Shown: positions 6,957 through 17,281, counted from the stretch's first letter. The stretch is 24,398 nucleotides of DNA from JBFKMV01 sp041629655 (GCA_041629655.1 JBFKMV010000061.1:1-24398); one strand, 5' to 3'. Notes: generated by a model not told the origin, from the sequence alone. Made by a program: numbers and translations.

Positions 6957-7904
6957 ATGAAGGGAACGTCTGCCCGTGCGGCGGCGGCGCTTGCCGCCGC
7001 CCTGCTGACCGTGAGTTTCCCCGCGGCCGGGACCGGGCCGCGCGTCGAGGAGACCGTGCTGGAGGCCGCCTTCGACGTCGACCCCGGCGGCCGGTTGACC
7101 GTCGACGTGCCGGACGCCGATCTCGAGCTGACCGCGTCCGACGACGGCCGCGTCGAGATCGTGGTGGTGTTGTCGGCGCAGGCCGAGGACCTGCCGCGGG
7201 CGCGCGAGCGGTTCGAGTCGATGCGGATGACCGCAGACGGGGATCGCCGCGCGGTCACGCTCTCGGCCGGTCGCCCGCGGATGTCCTGGAACTGGGGCTT
7301 CGGCCACGGCTACTCGATCGTGGCCCGGATCACGCTTCCCGAACGCTTCGACCTCGACCTGTCGACCAGCGACGGTGACGTGCGGATCGGTCGGATCGAC
7401 GGCACGGTGAAAGTCAAGACGAGCGACGGCGACGTGCGGCTGGAAGCCGCCCGGGGCCCGAGCGTCTCGGTGGTGACGTCCGACGGCGACCTCGTGATCG
7501 GCGAGCTGGCGTCACGCGAGGTCGAGCTGTCCACGTCGGACGGGGACGTGAGCGTGCGCGGGATCGACGCCGGGGCGGCGCGAATCCGGACCAGCGACGG
7601 CGACATCCGCGTGCGCGGCCTGCGCGGGCCGCTGTCCGCCGCGACCGGCGACGGCGACATCCGGGTTGAGGTGGACGACCTGGGGGCGCTGACGCTGGAG
7701 AGCGGCGACGGCGACGTCACGGTGCTGCTGCCGCCCGGGGCCGGGGCCGAGCTCGAGCTGCGGGCCGAGTCCGTGCGCATCGATTCCGAGCTGGGCTTCG
7801 ACGGCGCCCGTGAATCCCGCCGTGCGGAGGGCAGCCTGGGGGGCGGCGGGCCGCTGCTGCGCGTCCGCACGCGGGACGGCACGGCGACACTCGCCCCGCG
7901 CTAG
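6957..7904 (+). CDS. Exported DUF4097-like beta-repeat protein
   Basis: A 315-residue protein with a signal peptide (MKGTSARAAAALAAALLTVSFPAAG). The central part carries seven copies of a (T/G)(S/T)-DGD-(V/I/L) motif spaced about 18-20 residues apart: STSDGDVRI, KTSDGDVRL, VTSDGDLVI, STSDGDVSV, RTSDGDIRV, ATGDGDIRV and SGDGDVTV. This is the stacked beta-strand pattern of DUF4097-type putative adhesins, expected to form a right-handed beta-solenoid with Asp-Gly-Asp turns on one face, possibly binding cations. No catalytic motif is seen and the function is unknown. Start ATG 6957 follows GGAGGAGG by six bases; an in-frame ATG at 6849 lies in the inverted repeat and lacks such a site. The gene ends 16 bases before the convergent cyclase gene. 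Confidence 0.8.
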   Translation: MKGTSARAAAALAAALLTVSFPAAGTGPRVEETVLEAAFDVDPGGRLTVDVPDADLELTASDDGRVEIVVVLSAQAEDLPRARERFESMRMTADGDRRAVTLSAGRPRMSWNWGFGHGYSIVARITLPERFDLDLSTSDGDVRIGRIDGTVKVKTSDGDVRLEAARGPSVSVVTSDGDLVIGELASREVELSTSDGDVSVRGIDAGAARIRTSDGDIRVRGLRGPLSAATGDGDIRVEVDDLGALTLESGDGDVTVLLPPGAGAELELRAESVRIDSELGFDGARESRRAEGSLGGGGPLLRVRTRDGTATLAPR

Positions 7905-7920
7905 ACGCCCGGGCGGGAGG

Positions 7921-10900
7921 CTAGGCCCGGTTCCAGACCAGCTGCCGCTGGCCGTCGAGCGAGGTGCGGATCTCGATCGCGCCGGAGGTGACGAGCTGTT
8001 GCGTCTGCTCGTTGACGAGCCGCACCAGCTCGTAGGGCGGCGTGTGCTCGGTGCCGAACATCGCGACCCAGGCGTTGCGGCCGCTCATCTTGGCCAGGTA
8101 CAGCGCGCGGTCCGCGATCGTCACCACCTGCTCCCAGCTCACGTGAGTCGGCGCGCTGGGAATGAACGGGTACTGCGCGAAGCCGATCGAGCAGCTCAGC
8201 CGGACCTCGTTGCCGTCGCCGAGATCGAACGTGTGCTCGGCGACCGCGTGGCGGATCCGCTCGGCCAGCTTTTCACAAGCCGCCAGCCCCATGTTGCGTC
8301 CCACGATCAAAAACTCGTCGCCGCCCCAACGGATGATCGTGTCGGACTTGCGACAGGTCTTCCGCAGCAGATCGCGCATCTGCAGCAGCGCCCGATCGCC
8401 CGACATGTGCCCGTAGGTGTCGTTGATGCCCTTGAGACCGTCGAGGTCGATCATCAGGAACAGGAAGTCCGCCTCGGCGGCGCTACGATTCTGGGCGCTC
8501 TCGTCCTGGTTGTAGTAACGCTCGGTCAAGGCGATCGAGCGGTCGATCTCGGTCATCAGGTAGCGCCGGTTGCGCAGGCCGGTCAGCGAGTCGGTCAAGC
8601 TGGCCGACTCCAGCTTGCGGTTGGCGTCGCGCAGCTCGTCGTTACGCATCGCCAGCTCGCGCGTGCGCGCCTGGACCTCGTTCTCCAGCTTGCGGCTGTA
8701 CTCGGCCTCCCGCTCGAGCTTGCGGGCCTGCGAGCGCGTGTAGGCCACGACGACGCCGACCAGGACCGCCGCGTACAGCGTGTAGGCCCACCAGGTCTTC
8801 CACGGCGGAGGCAGCACCTTGACCTGCAGCACCGAGCTCTCGTTCCAGACCCCGTCGTTGTTCGAGCCCTTGACCCGCAGCGTGTAGGCGCCGGCGTCGA
8901 GGTTGGTGTAGGTGGCGCGCCGGGAGGTGCCGAGCTCGATCCAGTCCTCGTCGAACCCCTCGAGCTTGTAGGCGTAGGCGTTCTTCTCCGGCGCGGCGTA
9001 GTCCAGCGCGGCGAACTCGAACGAGACCACGTAGTCGGTGTAGTCGAGCACGATGCTGTCGGTGTCGTAGATCGGCCGCTCGAGGTTGACGGCGCGGTTG
9101 TTCTTCCGGAATGCGGTCAGCACGACCGGCGGCGCCACGACGTTTTCACGCACGTCGGAGGGGAAGAACGAGTTGAAGCCCCGGATCCCACCGAAGAACA
9201 TCTCGCCTGCCGGGCTTCTGTAGTAGGCCCCGAAGTTGAACTCGTTGCTCTGCAGGCCGTGCGTCGTGTCGTAGTTCTTGAACTCCCCGATCCGCGGGTC
9301 GAAGCGGGAGATACCCTTGTTGGTGCTCAGCCAGAGGTGCCCCGAGTCGTCGGACAACACGCCGTAGACCAGATTGTTCGGCAGGCCGTCCCGCTCGGTG
9401 TAGCGCGTGAAGACGACGCGATTGGCCTCGCGGTCCTCACGGTTCCAGCGGTTCAGTCCGCCACCCTGGGTGCCGATCCACAGCGCACCATCGCGGTCCT
9501 CGTGGATCGACCAGACCACGTTGCTGCTCAGGCTGGCCGGATCGCCGGGATCGTAGCGGAAGTGGGTGAACGTCCCGGCCTCGCGGTCGAAACGACTCAA
9601 CCCGCCGCCGTCGGTTCCGACCCACAGCGCTCCCGAGGAGTCCTCGCAGAACGAGGTCACGGTGTTGCTGGCCAGGCTGGTCGGGACCGCCGGCTCGCTC
9701 TGATAGCGGACGAACTTCTCGGTGGCCCGATCGAAGCGGTACAACCCTGCCTCGAACGTCCCGATCCACAGCGTTCCCGCGCGATCCTCGAACAACGCCA
9801 TCACGCCGCTGCGGCTCATGCTGGACGGATCGTTGGGGTCGTGCTCGTAGCGCTTGACCTTTCCGGTGGCCGGATCGAGACGGTTCAGCCCGCCCTCGTA
9901 GGTGCCGATCCACAGCTTGCCGTCCCGGTCGAGCAGCAGCGACATCACCGTGTCGTCGCCCAGGCTGTCCGGGTCGTCGGGCCGGTGGCGGAAGTGGGCA
10001 TAGACGTCGGTATCGCGGTCGAGGCGGTTCAGCCCGCCGCCGAACGTGCCGACCCACAACTCGTTGCGGGCCGAGTCGAACTGGAACGACGTGATGCGGT
10101 CGCTGCTGAGGCTCGAGGGCGCGCCGGGGTCGCGGCGCCCGCGCGAGAAGAACCCGGTGGCCGGATTCCACTTGTTCAGGCCGTCCCCCTTCGTGCCGAC
10201 CCACAGCACGCCGCCGCGGTCCTGGTAGATCGCGGTGATCTTGCTGTCGCTGAGACTCTTCGGATCGGCGGGGTTGGACTGGTAGCGGATGAAGCCGTCG
10301 CCCTTCCACTCGTTCAGCCCGGCATCGGTGCCGACCCACAGCGTCCCGTCGCGATCCTGGTAGACCGAGCGCACCCGGCCGGCTCCCAGACTGCGCATGT
10401 TCTCGGGGTCGTGCTGGAACCGCGTGAAGCGTCGCGTCTCGGGGTCCAGGCGGTTGAGGCCGTTGGTGTACGTGCCGACCCACAGGCTGCCCCCACGGTC
10501 CCGGTAGATCGTGTAGATCAGGTCGTCGCTGAGACTCGTCGGATCCGCGGGATCGTGGACATGGTGCTCGAAGTTGCCGCTGGCGGGGTCGAAGCGATCC
10601 AGGCCGCCGCCGTAGGTGCCGACCCACAGCACCCCGTCGTCATCCAGGTGCAGGGCCCGGATGCGGTCGTTGCTCAGGCTGGCCGGGTTGGCGGGGTTGT
10701 GACTGTAGCGCGTCCAGGTGTTCGACGCGGGATCGAACCGGTTCAGCCCCCCGCCGTCGGTGCCGATCCACAACTGTCCGTACGGGTCCTCCAGGATTAC
10801 CCGCACCCGGTCGTTGCTGAGCGAGTTCGGGTTCTGCGGATCGTTGCGGAAGTGCGTGAAGGTGTCGGTCGCGCGGTTCCAGCGGTCGACGCCCCCGCCG

Positions 10901-11232
10901 TTGGTACCGATCCAGACGTTGCCCTGCCGGTCCTCCTGCAGCGCCCAGACGAAGCTGTGCGACAGCGAGCCCGGATCGTCGGCGTCGTGCTTGTAGATGG
11001 TGATTTCGTATCCGTCGTAGCGGTTCACGCCGTCTTCGGTCCCGAACCACATGAAGCCGCGGCTGTCCTGAATCAGGGCGTAGATCGAGCCCTGGGAAAG
11101 GCCTTGCTCGAGCGAGAGCCGGTTGAAGCGGAGGTTGCGCTCGCTGTAGGCGGCAGGGGTGGCGGTGGTCAGAACGGCCAGGATCAAGGCCGCGGCCGCC
11201 GCGCGGGTGACTCTCCAGGCTTGCTCGTTCAA
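7921..11232 (-). CDS. Two-propeller (Reg_prop) / Y_Y_Y / GGDEF sensor diguanylate cyclase
   Basis: About 1103 residues from the TTG at 11232. The signal peptide (NEQAWRVTRAAAAALILAVL...AAYS) leads into 14 propeller blades, about residues 36-705: twelve have the W(I/V/F)GT signature, followed by LWLSTNKG and MFFGGIRG. A Y_Y_Y domain (about 745-806) ends in KVLPPPWKTWW, then one membrane segment (814-832), a coiled coil and a GGDEF domain. The active-site GGDEF is intact (970-974) and RKSD five residues before it is a canonical inhibitory I-site. The protein should sense a periplasmic ligand and make c-di-GMP in the cytoplasm. The start is uncertain: an in-frame ATG at 11304 and GTG at 11238 exist. 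I prefer TTG 11232 because GGAG lies eight bases upstream, the signal peptide is compact, and ATG 11304 falls inside a -10 box. Confidence 0.92.
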   Translation of the reverse strand: MNEQAWRVTRAAAAALILAVLTTATPAAYSERNLRFNRLSLEQGLSQGSIYALIQDSRGFMWFGTEDGVNRYDGYEITIYKHDADDPGSLSHSFVWALQEDRQGNVWIGTNGGGVDRWNRATDTFTHFRNDPQNPNSLSNDRVRVILEDPYGQLWIGTDGGGLNRFDPASNTWTRYSHNPANPASLSNDRIRALHLDDDGVLWVGTYGGGLDRFDPASGNFEHHVHDPADPTSLSDDLIYTIYRDRGGSLWVGTYTNGLNRLDPETRRFTRFQHDPENMRSLGAGRVRSVYQDRDGTLWVGTDAGLNEWKGDGFIRYQSNPADPKSLSDSKITAIYQDRGGVLWVGTKGDGLNKWNPATGFFSRGRRDPGAPSSLSSDRITSFQFDSARNELWVGTFGGGLNRLDRDTDVYAHFRHRPDDPDSLGDDTVMSLLLDRDGKLWIGTYEGGLNRLDPATGKVKRYEHDPNDPSSMSRSGVMALFEDRAGTLWIGTFEAGLYRFDRATEKFVRYQSEPAVPTSLASNTVTSFCEDSSGALWVGTDGGGLSRFDREAGTFTHFRYDPGDPASLSSNVVWSIHEDRDGALWIGTQGGGLNRWNREDREANRVVFTRYTERDGLPNNLVYGVLSDDSGHLWLSTNKGISRFDPRIGEFKNYDTTHGLQSNEFNFGAYYRSPAGEMFFGGIRGFNSFFPSDVRENVVAPPVVLTAFRKNNRAVNLERPIYDTDSIVLDYTDYVVSFEFAALDYAAPEKNAYAYKLEGFDEDWIELGTSRRATYTNLDAGAYTLRVKGSNNDGVWNESSVLQVKVLPPPWKTWWAYTLYAAVLVGVVVAYTRSQARKLEREAEYSRKLENEVQARTRELAMRNDELRDANRKLESASLTDSLTGLRNRRYLMTEIDRSIALTERYYNQDESAQNRSAAEADFLFLMIDLDGLKGINDTYGHMSGDRALLQMRDLLRKTCRKSDTIIRWGGDEFLIVGRNMGLAACEKLAERIRHAVAEHTFDLGDGNEVRLSCSIGFAQYPFIPSAPTHVSWEQVVTIADRALYLAKMSGRNAWVAMFGTEHTPPYELVRLVNEQTQQLVTSGAIEIRTSLDGQRQLVWNRA

Positions 11233-11299
11233 GAACACGGCTCCGGGGGCGACAACGTGCCCTATCTCATGACCAGATCTGGACTTTCCCTCGACGCAA

Positions 11300-11327
11300 A
11301 ACATAGGTCCCGGACCCGAAAAAACAA
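11300..11327 (-). promoter_or_regulatory. Candidate promoter and palindrome upstream of the sensor cyclase
   Basis: Read on the minus strand: TTGTTT (11327-11322), 16 bases, TATGTT (11305-11300). A perfect GGTCC-C-GGACC palindrome (11306-11316) lies directly before the -10. The sequence GGGACCTATGTT matches GGGACCTATATT in front of the neighbouring regulator gene. The -10 overlaps the ATG at 11304, arguing for a downstream start. Confidence 0.45.
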
Positions 11328-11360
11328 CTGCGCCGGCCCGGTTCTGCTCGTCCGCCCGGG

Positions 11361-11384
11361 TCTATACGTAAATAATTGAAAAAA
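11361..11384. other. AT-rich island between the regulator and cyclase genes
   Basis: About 20 of these 24 bases are A or T, including a run of six A's on the plus strand, in otherwise very GC-rich DNA. It lies just after the regulator stop codon. On the minus strand the T-run follows CCTCC but I see no stem before it, so it is not a convincing intrinsic terminator. It could be a bent or nucleoid-protein binding site, or an upstream promoter element. Confidence 0.4.
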
Positions 11385-11390
11385 GGAGGC

Positions 11391-14315
<2,925 letters not shown>

Positions 14316-14316
14316 C

Positions 14317-14351
14317 GGACCTGAATATAGGTCCCGCGACGAAAGTGTCAC
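14317..14351 (-). promoter_or_regulatory. Candidate promoter and operator of the sigma-54 activator gene
   Basis: Read on the minus strand: GTGACA (14351-14346), 16 bases, TATATT (14329-14324), then eight bases to the ATG at 14315, so the transcript may be nearly leaderless. A perfect palindrome GGACCT-N6-AGGTCC (14317-14334) covers the -10, which is a good place for a repressor or for autoregulation. Confidence 0.5.
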
Positions 14352-14405
14352 CTCCCGGCCCCGAGCACCCCCGTCCCGAGACCTAACCCGAAGCCGGTCA
14401 GTGGC

Positions 14406-14433
14406 TTGAGGACGGACCGCGGTGTACTAAGAT
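14406..14433 (+). promoter_or_regulatory. Candidate sigma-70-type promoter of trpS
   Basis: TTGAGG (14406-14411), 16 bases, TAAGAT (14428-14433), about 56 bases before the trpS start codon. It lies in the 174-base divergent gap between the regulator gene and trpS. The rest of that gap shows nothing else recognisable apart from the regulator's own promoter at its left end. Confidence 0.45.
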
Positions 14434-14489
14434 GGAGCTCCCGGCGGGGCCGTGCCGTCCCCGCCTCCGTATTTCAGGAGCGATCCCGC

Positions 14490-15464
14490 ATGAGCACCCG
14501 CATCCTGTCGGGCGTCCAGCCGTCCGGCAAGCCGCACCTCGGCAACTACTTCGGCGCGATCAAGAAGCACATCGAGCTCCAGGAGCGACCGAAGACGCTG
14601 CCGTACTACTTCATCGCCGACTTCCACGCCCTGACCACCGTGCAGGACCCGGGTCAGCTGCGCGAGTACACCCTGGACGTCGCGGTGGACTACCTGGCGC
14701 TGGGGCTCGATCCCGACAAGGCCGTGTTCTTCCGGCAGTCGGACGTCCCCGAGGTGGTCGAGCTGGCGTGGATGCTCGGCTGCGTGACCGGCATGGGGCT
14801 GCTGGAGCGGGCGCACAGCTACAAGGACAAGATCGCGCGCGGCATCAAGCCCAGCGTCGGGTTGTTCTACTACCCGGTGCTGATGGCCGCCGACATCCTG
14901 ATCTACCGCCCGAAGTGGGTGCCGGTGGGCCAGGACCAGGTCCAGCACATCGAGATGACGCAGGACATGGCGCAGTACTTCAACAACACCTACGGAACGG
15001 AGGTGTTCCCGCGGCCCGAGCCGCTGCTCAGCGAGGCGCCCAAGGTGCCGGGCGTCGACGGCGAGAAGATGAGCAAGTCTTACGGCAACACGATCGACCT
15101 GCAGCTCGAGGGCAAGGCGCTCAAGAAGGTCGTGATGGCGATCAAGACCGACTCGACGCCGCTCCCGGCCGCGAAGGACCCCGAGACCTGCAACGTCTTC
15201 GCGCTGTACCGGCTGTTCGCCGACGAGGCGGAGCGGGACGAGATGGCCGCCCGCTACCGCGCCGGCGGATTCGGCTACGGCGAGGCGAAGAAGGCCCTGC
15301 TGGAGAAGATCGAGCGCCACTTCGCCCCCTACCGCGCCAGGCGCCGCGAGCTGCTCGGCAACCGCGACTACGTCGACGAGGTGCTGCGGCAGGGCGCCGA
15401 GCGCGCCCGCGAGGTCGCCGCCAGGACCCTCGACGACGCCCAGCGGGCGGCGGGCATCCACTAG
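14490..15464 (+). CDS. trpS: Tryptophanyl-tRNA synthetase
   Basis: A 324-residue class I aminoacyl-tRNA synthetase that charges tRNA-Trp with tryptophan using ATP. Visible signatures are SGVQPSGKPHLGNYFGAI near the N-terminus, with the HIGH-equivalent PHLG at 15-18, YPVLMAADILIY (128-139), VPVGQDQVQHIEMTQDMA and the KMSKS loop at 193-197. The length is typical of the bacterial enzyme. ATG 14490 is chosen because homologous proteins begin just before (I/R)LSGxxPSG and AGGAG lies at 14476-14480. It is the first gene of a plus-strand run. The next gene has its own -10 element, so trpS may or may not be co-transcribed with the dioxygenase pair. Confidence 0.97.
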   Translation: MSTRILSGVQPSGKPHLGNYFGAIKKHIELQERPKTLPYYFIADFHALTTVQDPGQLREYTLDVAVDYLALGLDPDKAVFFRQSDVPEVVELAWMLGCVTGMGLLERAHSYKDKIARGIKPSVGLFYYPVLMAADILIYRPKWVPVGQDQVQHIEMTQDMAQYFNNTYGTEVFPRPEPLLSEAPKVPGVDGEKMSKSYGNTIDLQLEGKALKKVVMAIKTDSTPLPAAKDPETCNVFALYRLFADEAERDEMAARYRAGGFGYGEAKKALLEKIERHFAPYRARRRELLGNRDYVDEVLRQGAERAREVAARTLDDAQRAAGIH

Positions 15465-15476
15465 GGTTCGCGGGTC

Positions 15477-15482
15477 TATAAT
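15477..15482 (+). promoter_or_regulatory. Consensus -10 TATAAT upstream of the small Cys/His gene
   Basis: A perfect TATAAT that runs into an ATG (TATAATG), 13 bases after the trpS stop. No clear -35 is visible 16-18 bases upstream. Its position argues that the ATG at 15481 is not the translation start and that transcription begins near 15489. Confidence 0.45.
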
Positions 15483-15501
15483 GGCGTGTCCCGATGTTGC
15501 G

Positions 15502-15517
15502 GCCCCGCAAACGGGGC
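15502..15517 (+). promoter_or_regulatory. Leader hairpin directly before the ribosome binding site
   Basis: GCCCCG-CAAA-CGGGGC forms a perfect 6-bp GC stem with a four-base loop. It ends immediately before the ribosome binding site GGGAGGTGA (15518-15526) that serves the GTG at 15529. It could hold the site open or modulate initiation; no T-run follows, so it is not a terminator. Confidence 0.5.
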
Positions 15518-15528
15518 GGGAGGTGACC

Positions 15529-15786
15529 GTGGCCGATCGCGAGCAGCCGGCGCAGCCCGGCGTCAACCATTGCCGGTTCCGGACCAGCTTCGGTGGCGCG
15601 TTGTTCTGCCAGGACCCGGTGTATCTCGAGGGGTTCTGCAAGTTCCACCACCGGGCGTTCAGCAACGACGAGATCAACGAGCTGGGCGTGATCAACGAGC
15701 GGTTGAGCGACCAGCACCGCCGCCGCGAGATCAACTATCACGGGATCCGGCAGCTGGCGGCGACGTACCTCGAGGACCAGGGCTAG
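15529..15786 (+). CDS. Small conserved-looking Cys/His protein, function unknown
   Basis: An 85-residue protein starting at GTG 15529 (VADREQPAQPGVNHCRF), chosen because GGGAGGTGA lies at ideal distance. The longer frame from ATG 15481 overlaps a TATAAT and a hairpin. The centre has a spaced Cys/His set, C-x11-C-x9-C-x2-HH (NHCRFRTSFGGALFCQDPVYLEGFCKFHH), which could bind a zinc or iron atom. The C-terminal part (NDEINELGVINERLSDQHRR) looks helical and charged. No family is recognised. Only nine bases separate its stop from the ATG of the 3-hydroxyanthranilate dioxygenase, and that gene's ribosome binding site overlaps this stop, so the two are almost certainly one operon. A role tied to the iron-dependent dioxygenase is an inference from position. 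Confidence 0.72.
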   Translation: MADREQPAQPGVNHCRFRTSFGGALFCQDPVYLEGFCKFHHRAFSNDEINELGVINERLSDQHRRREINYHGIRQLAATYLEDQG

Positions 15787-15795
15787 GAGGTCGAG

Positions 15796-16347
15796 ATGTC
15801 CCTGTTTCAGCCGATCAACCTCAAGCAGTGGATCGACGAGCACCGCCACCTGCTCAAGCCGCCGGTGGGCAACAAGCAGATCTGGCGTGACGAGCGCGGC
15901 ACGATCGTGATGATCGTTGCCGGTCCCAACGCGCGCAAGGACTACCACGTCAACACGACCGAGGAGCTGTTCTACCAGATCGAGGGCGACATCACGGTCG
16001 GGATCATCCACCCCGAGACCGGCAAGCCCGAGGACATCATCATCCGCGAGGGCGAGATCTACCTGCTGCCCGCGAACGTCCCGCACAACCCACAGCGGCC
16101 GCGCGGCACGGTCGGGCTGGTCGTCGAGCAGCCGCGTCCCGCGGGCGCGGTCGACAAGCTGCAGTGGTACTCGGACGACACCCACGAGCTGGTCTACGAA
16201 GCCTCGTTCAAGCTCGAGAACATCGAGACCGACCTCAAGCGGATCATGGACGAGTTCTGGTCGAACGAGGACCTGCGCCGCTGCAAGTCCACCGGCAGCG
16301 TGATCGCTCCGCCCGGCGAGGCGCAACCGCCCCCGCCGGCTCGCTGA
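15796..16347 (+). CDS. nbaC: 3-hydroxyanthranilate 3,4-dioxygenase
   Basis: A 183-residue cupin enzyme that opens the ring of 3-hydroxyanthranilate with O2, giving the product that cyclises to quinolinate for NAD synthesis or is degraded in the kynurenine/2-nitrobenzoate routes. The iron ligands known from the family are present: His51 and Glu57 in YHVNTTEELFYQIEGD, and His97 in LLPANVPHNPQRP. Substrate-binding arginines correspond to Arg47 and Arg101. Bacterial homologues such as the Cupriavidus enzyme carry a second, rubredoxin-like iron site with two Cys pairs. Here those positions read WYSDDT (124-129) and RRCKST (161-166), leaving one Cys. The tail is proline rich. ATG 15796 follows AGGAGGT. 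A downstream gene starts eight bases after the stop. Confidence 0.93.
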   Translation: MSLFQPINLKQWIDEHRHLLKPPVGNKQIWRDERGTIVMIVAGPNARKDYHVNTTEELFYQIEGDITVGIIHPETGKPEDIIIREGEIYLLPANVPHNPQRPRGTVGLVVEQPRPAGAVDKLQWYSDDTHELVYEASFKLENIETDLKRIMDEFWSNEDLRRCKSTGSVIAPPGEAQPPPPAR

Positions 16348-16354
16348 GGCCGCC

Positions 16355-17281
16355 GTGAGACGCGGAGCCGCCTGGATCGCCTGCGCGCTGCTGGTCGCCC
16401 TGCTGCCCGCCGACTCGCTCGCCCAGGCCGGCGAGCGGCTCGAGCTCGATCGCTGCATCGGCGGAAAATGCCGGAAGAACGGCCGCTACCTGTGGGTCAG
16501 CACGACCGCCGACGAGCTGATCGTGTACATCGACCCCCACCGCTGCCGCGAGTTCGACTACCACTGTCCGACCAGCTACGGACGCTTCGCTGCCGAGGGC
16601 GGCGCCGAGGCGATCGTGGAGGACTACCAGCCGGGCAGCAAGACCGTCGACGTGTTCAAGGTCCGCATCCCGCGCGACCGGCCGGTGCTCTACGTGTACG
16701 AGATCAACGGCTCGTCGCGGCGGGACACGCTCGACCTGCGACCCTACCTCGAAGATGCCGGAGAGGCTCCCGCGCCGCCGGCTGCCGCCGCGCCTCCCAC
16801 GCCGGAACCGGAACCGGCGCCGCCGCCTCGGGCACCCGCAGCCGCGCCCGCCGCGGCGGCCGCGGCCGCGCCTCCCGCTCCCCGCGCCGTGCAGTCGATC
16901 GACGATCTGTACCGCTCCTTCGCGCAGGCCTACGACCGGCTCGACACCGACCTGGTCGCGGGGCTGTACACCGAGGACGCGCTGTACCTGGGGCCGAGCG
17001 GCGAGATCCTGCGCGGACGGGCGGCGATCGCGGGGCTGTTCGACCGGATGTTCCGCGACGCGGAGCGCTCGGGTGCCAGCCTGTCGATCCGTTTCGAGAG
17101 CGTCGACCGGTCGATCGAGGGTCCGCTGGCCTACGACGTGGGCTATTACACGCTGGAGCGCTCCCGCGGCGCGGAGCGCACGGTGGATCGCGGCAAGTTC
17201 ACGGTGGTGTGCAAGCGCGTGCGCGGCGACGGCTGGCGCTTCCACGTCGACAGCACCTCGCCGGCGAGCGACGAGCACTGA
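16355..17281 (+). CDS. Exported two-domain protein: Cys-containing N-domain, Pro/Ala linker, NTF2/SnoaL-like C-domain
   Basis: A 308-residue protein from GTG 16355 (GAGG at 16346-16349 upstream). The signal peptide is MRRGAAWIACALLVALLPADSLAQ. The first domain (about 25-130) holds four cysteines, LDRCIGGKCRKNG and PHRCREFDYHCPTSYGRF, that could form disulfides in the periplasm. A 45-residue Pro/Ala/Glu linker follows. The last part (about 183-305; SIDDLYRSFAQAYDRLDTDLVAGLYTED...) matches the SnoaL/DUF4440 type of NTF2-like fold. Such domains bind small ligands or are enzymes; the actual role is unknown. It is close behind the dioxygenase gene and probably in the same operon, but export makes direct involvement in that pathway uncertain. 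Confidence 0.75.
   Translation: MRRGAAWIACALLVALLPADSLAQAGERLELDRCIGGKCRKNGRYLWVSTTADELIVYIDPHRCREFDYHCPTSYGRFAAEGGAEAIVEDYQPGSKTVDVFKVRIPRDRPVLYVYEINGSSRRDTLDLRPYLEDAGEAPAPPAAAAPPTPEPEPAPPPRAPAAAPAAAAAAAPPAPRAVQSIDDLYRSFAQAYDRLDTDLVAGLYTEDALYLGPSGEILRGRAAIAGLFDRMFRDAERSGASLSIRFESVDRSIEGPLAYDVGYYTLERSRGAERTVDRGKFTVVCKRVRGDGWRFHVDSTSPASDEH

Noticed and set aside
11302..11304. ATG at 11304 as start of the sensor cyclase
   Set aside because: It falls within the candidate -10 TATGTT and would give an odd 30-residue hydrophilic extension before the signal peptide. I keep it as a possible alternative.
7810..11379. Very long open frame on the plus strand, 1189 codons, antisense to the sensor cyclase
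   Set aside because: Its translation is a low-complexity Val/Gln/Ala/Arg-rich shadow of the propeller repeats, with no recognisable domain and no ribosome binding site. The minus-strand protein has clear domains throughout.
15481..15528. ATG at 15481 as the start of the small Cys/His gene
   Set aside because: It overlaps a perfect TATAAT and a leader hairpin and has no ribosome binding site; GTG 15529 has an ideal one.
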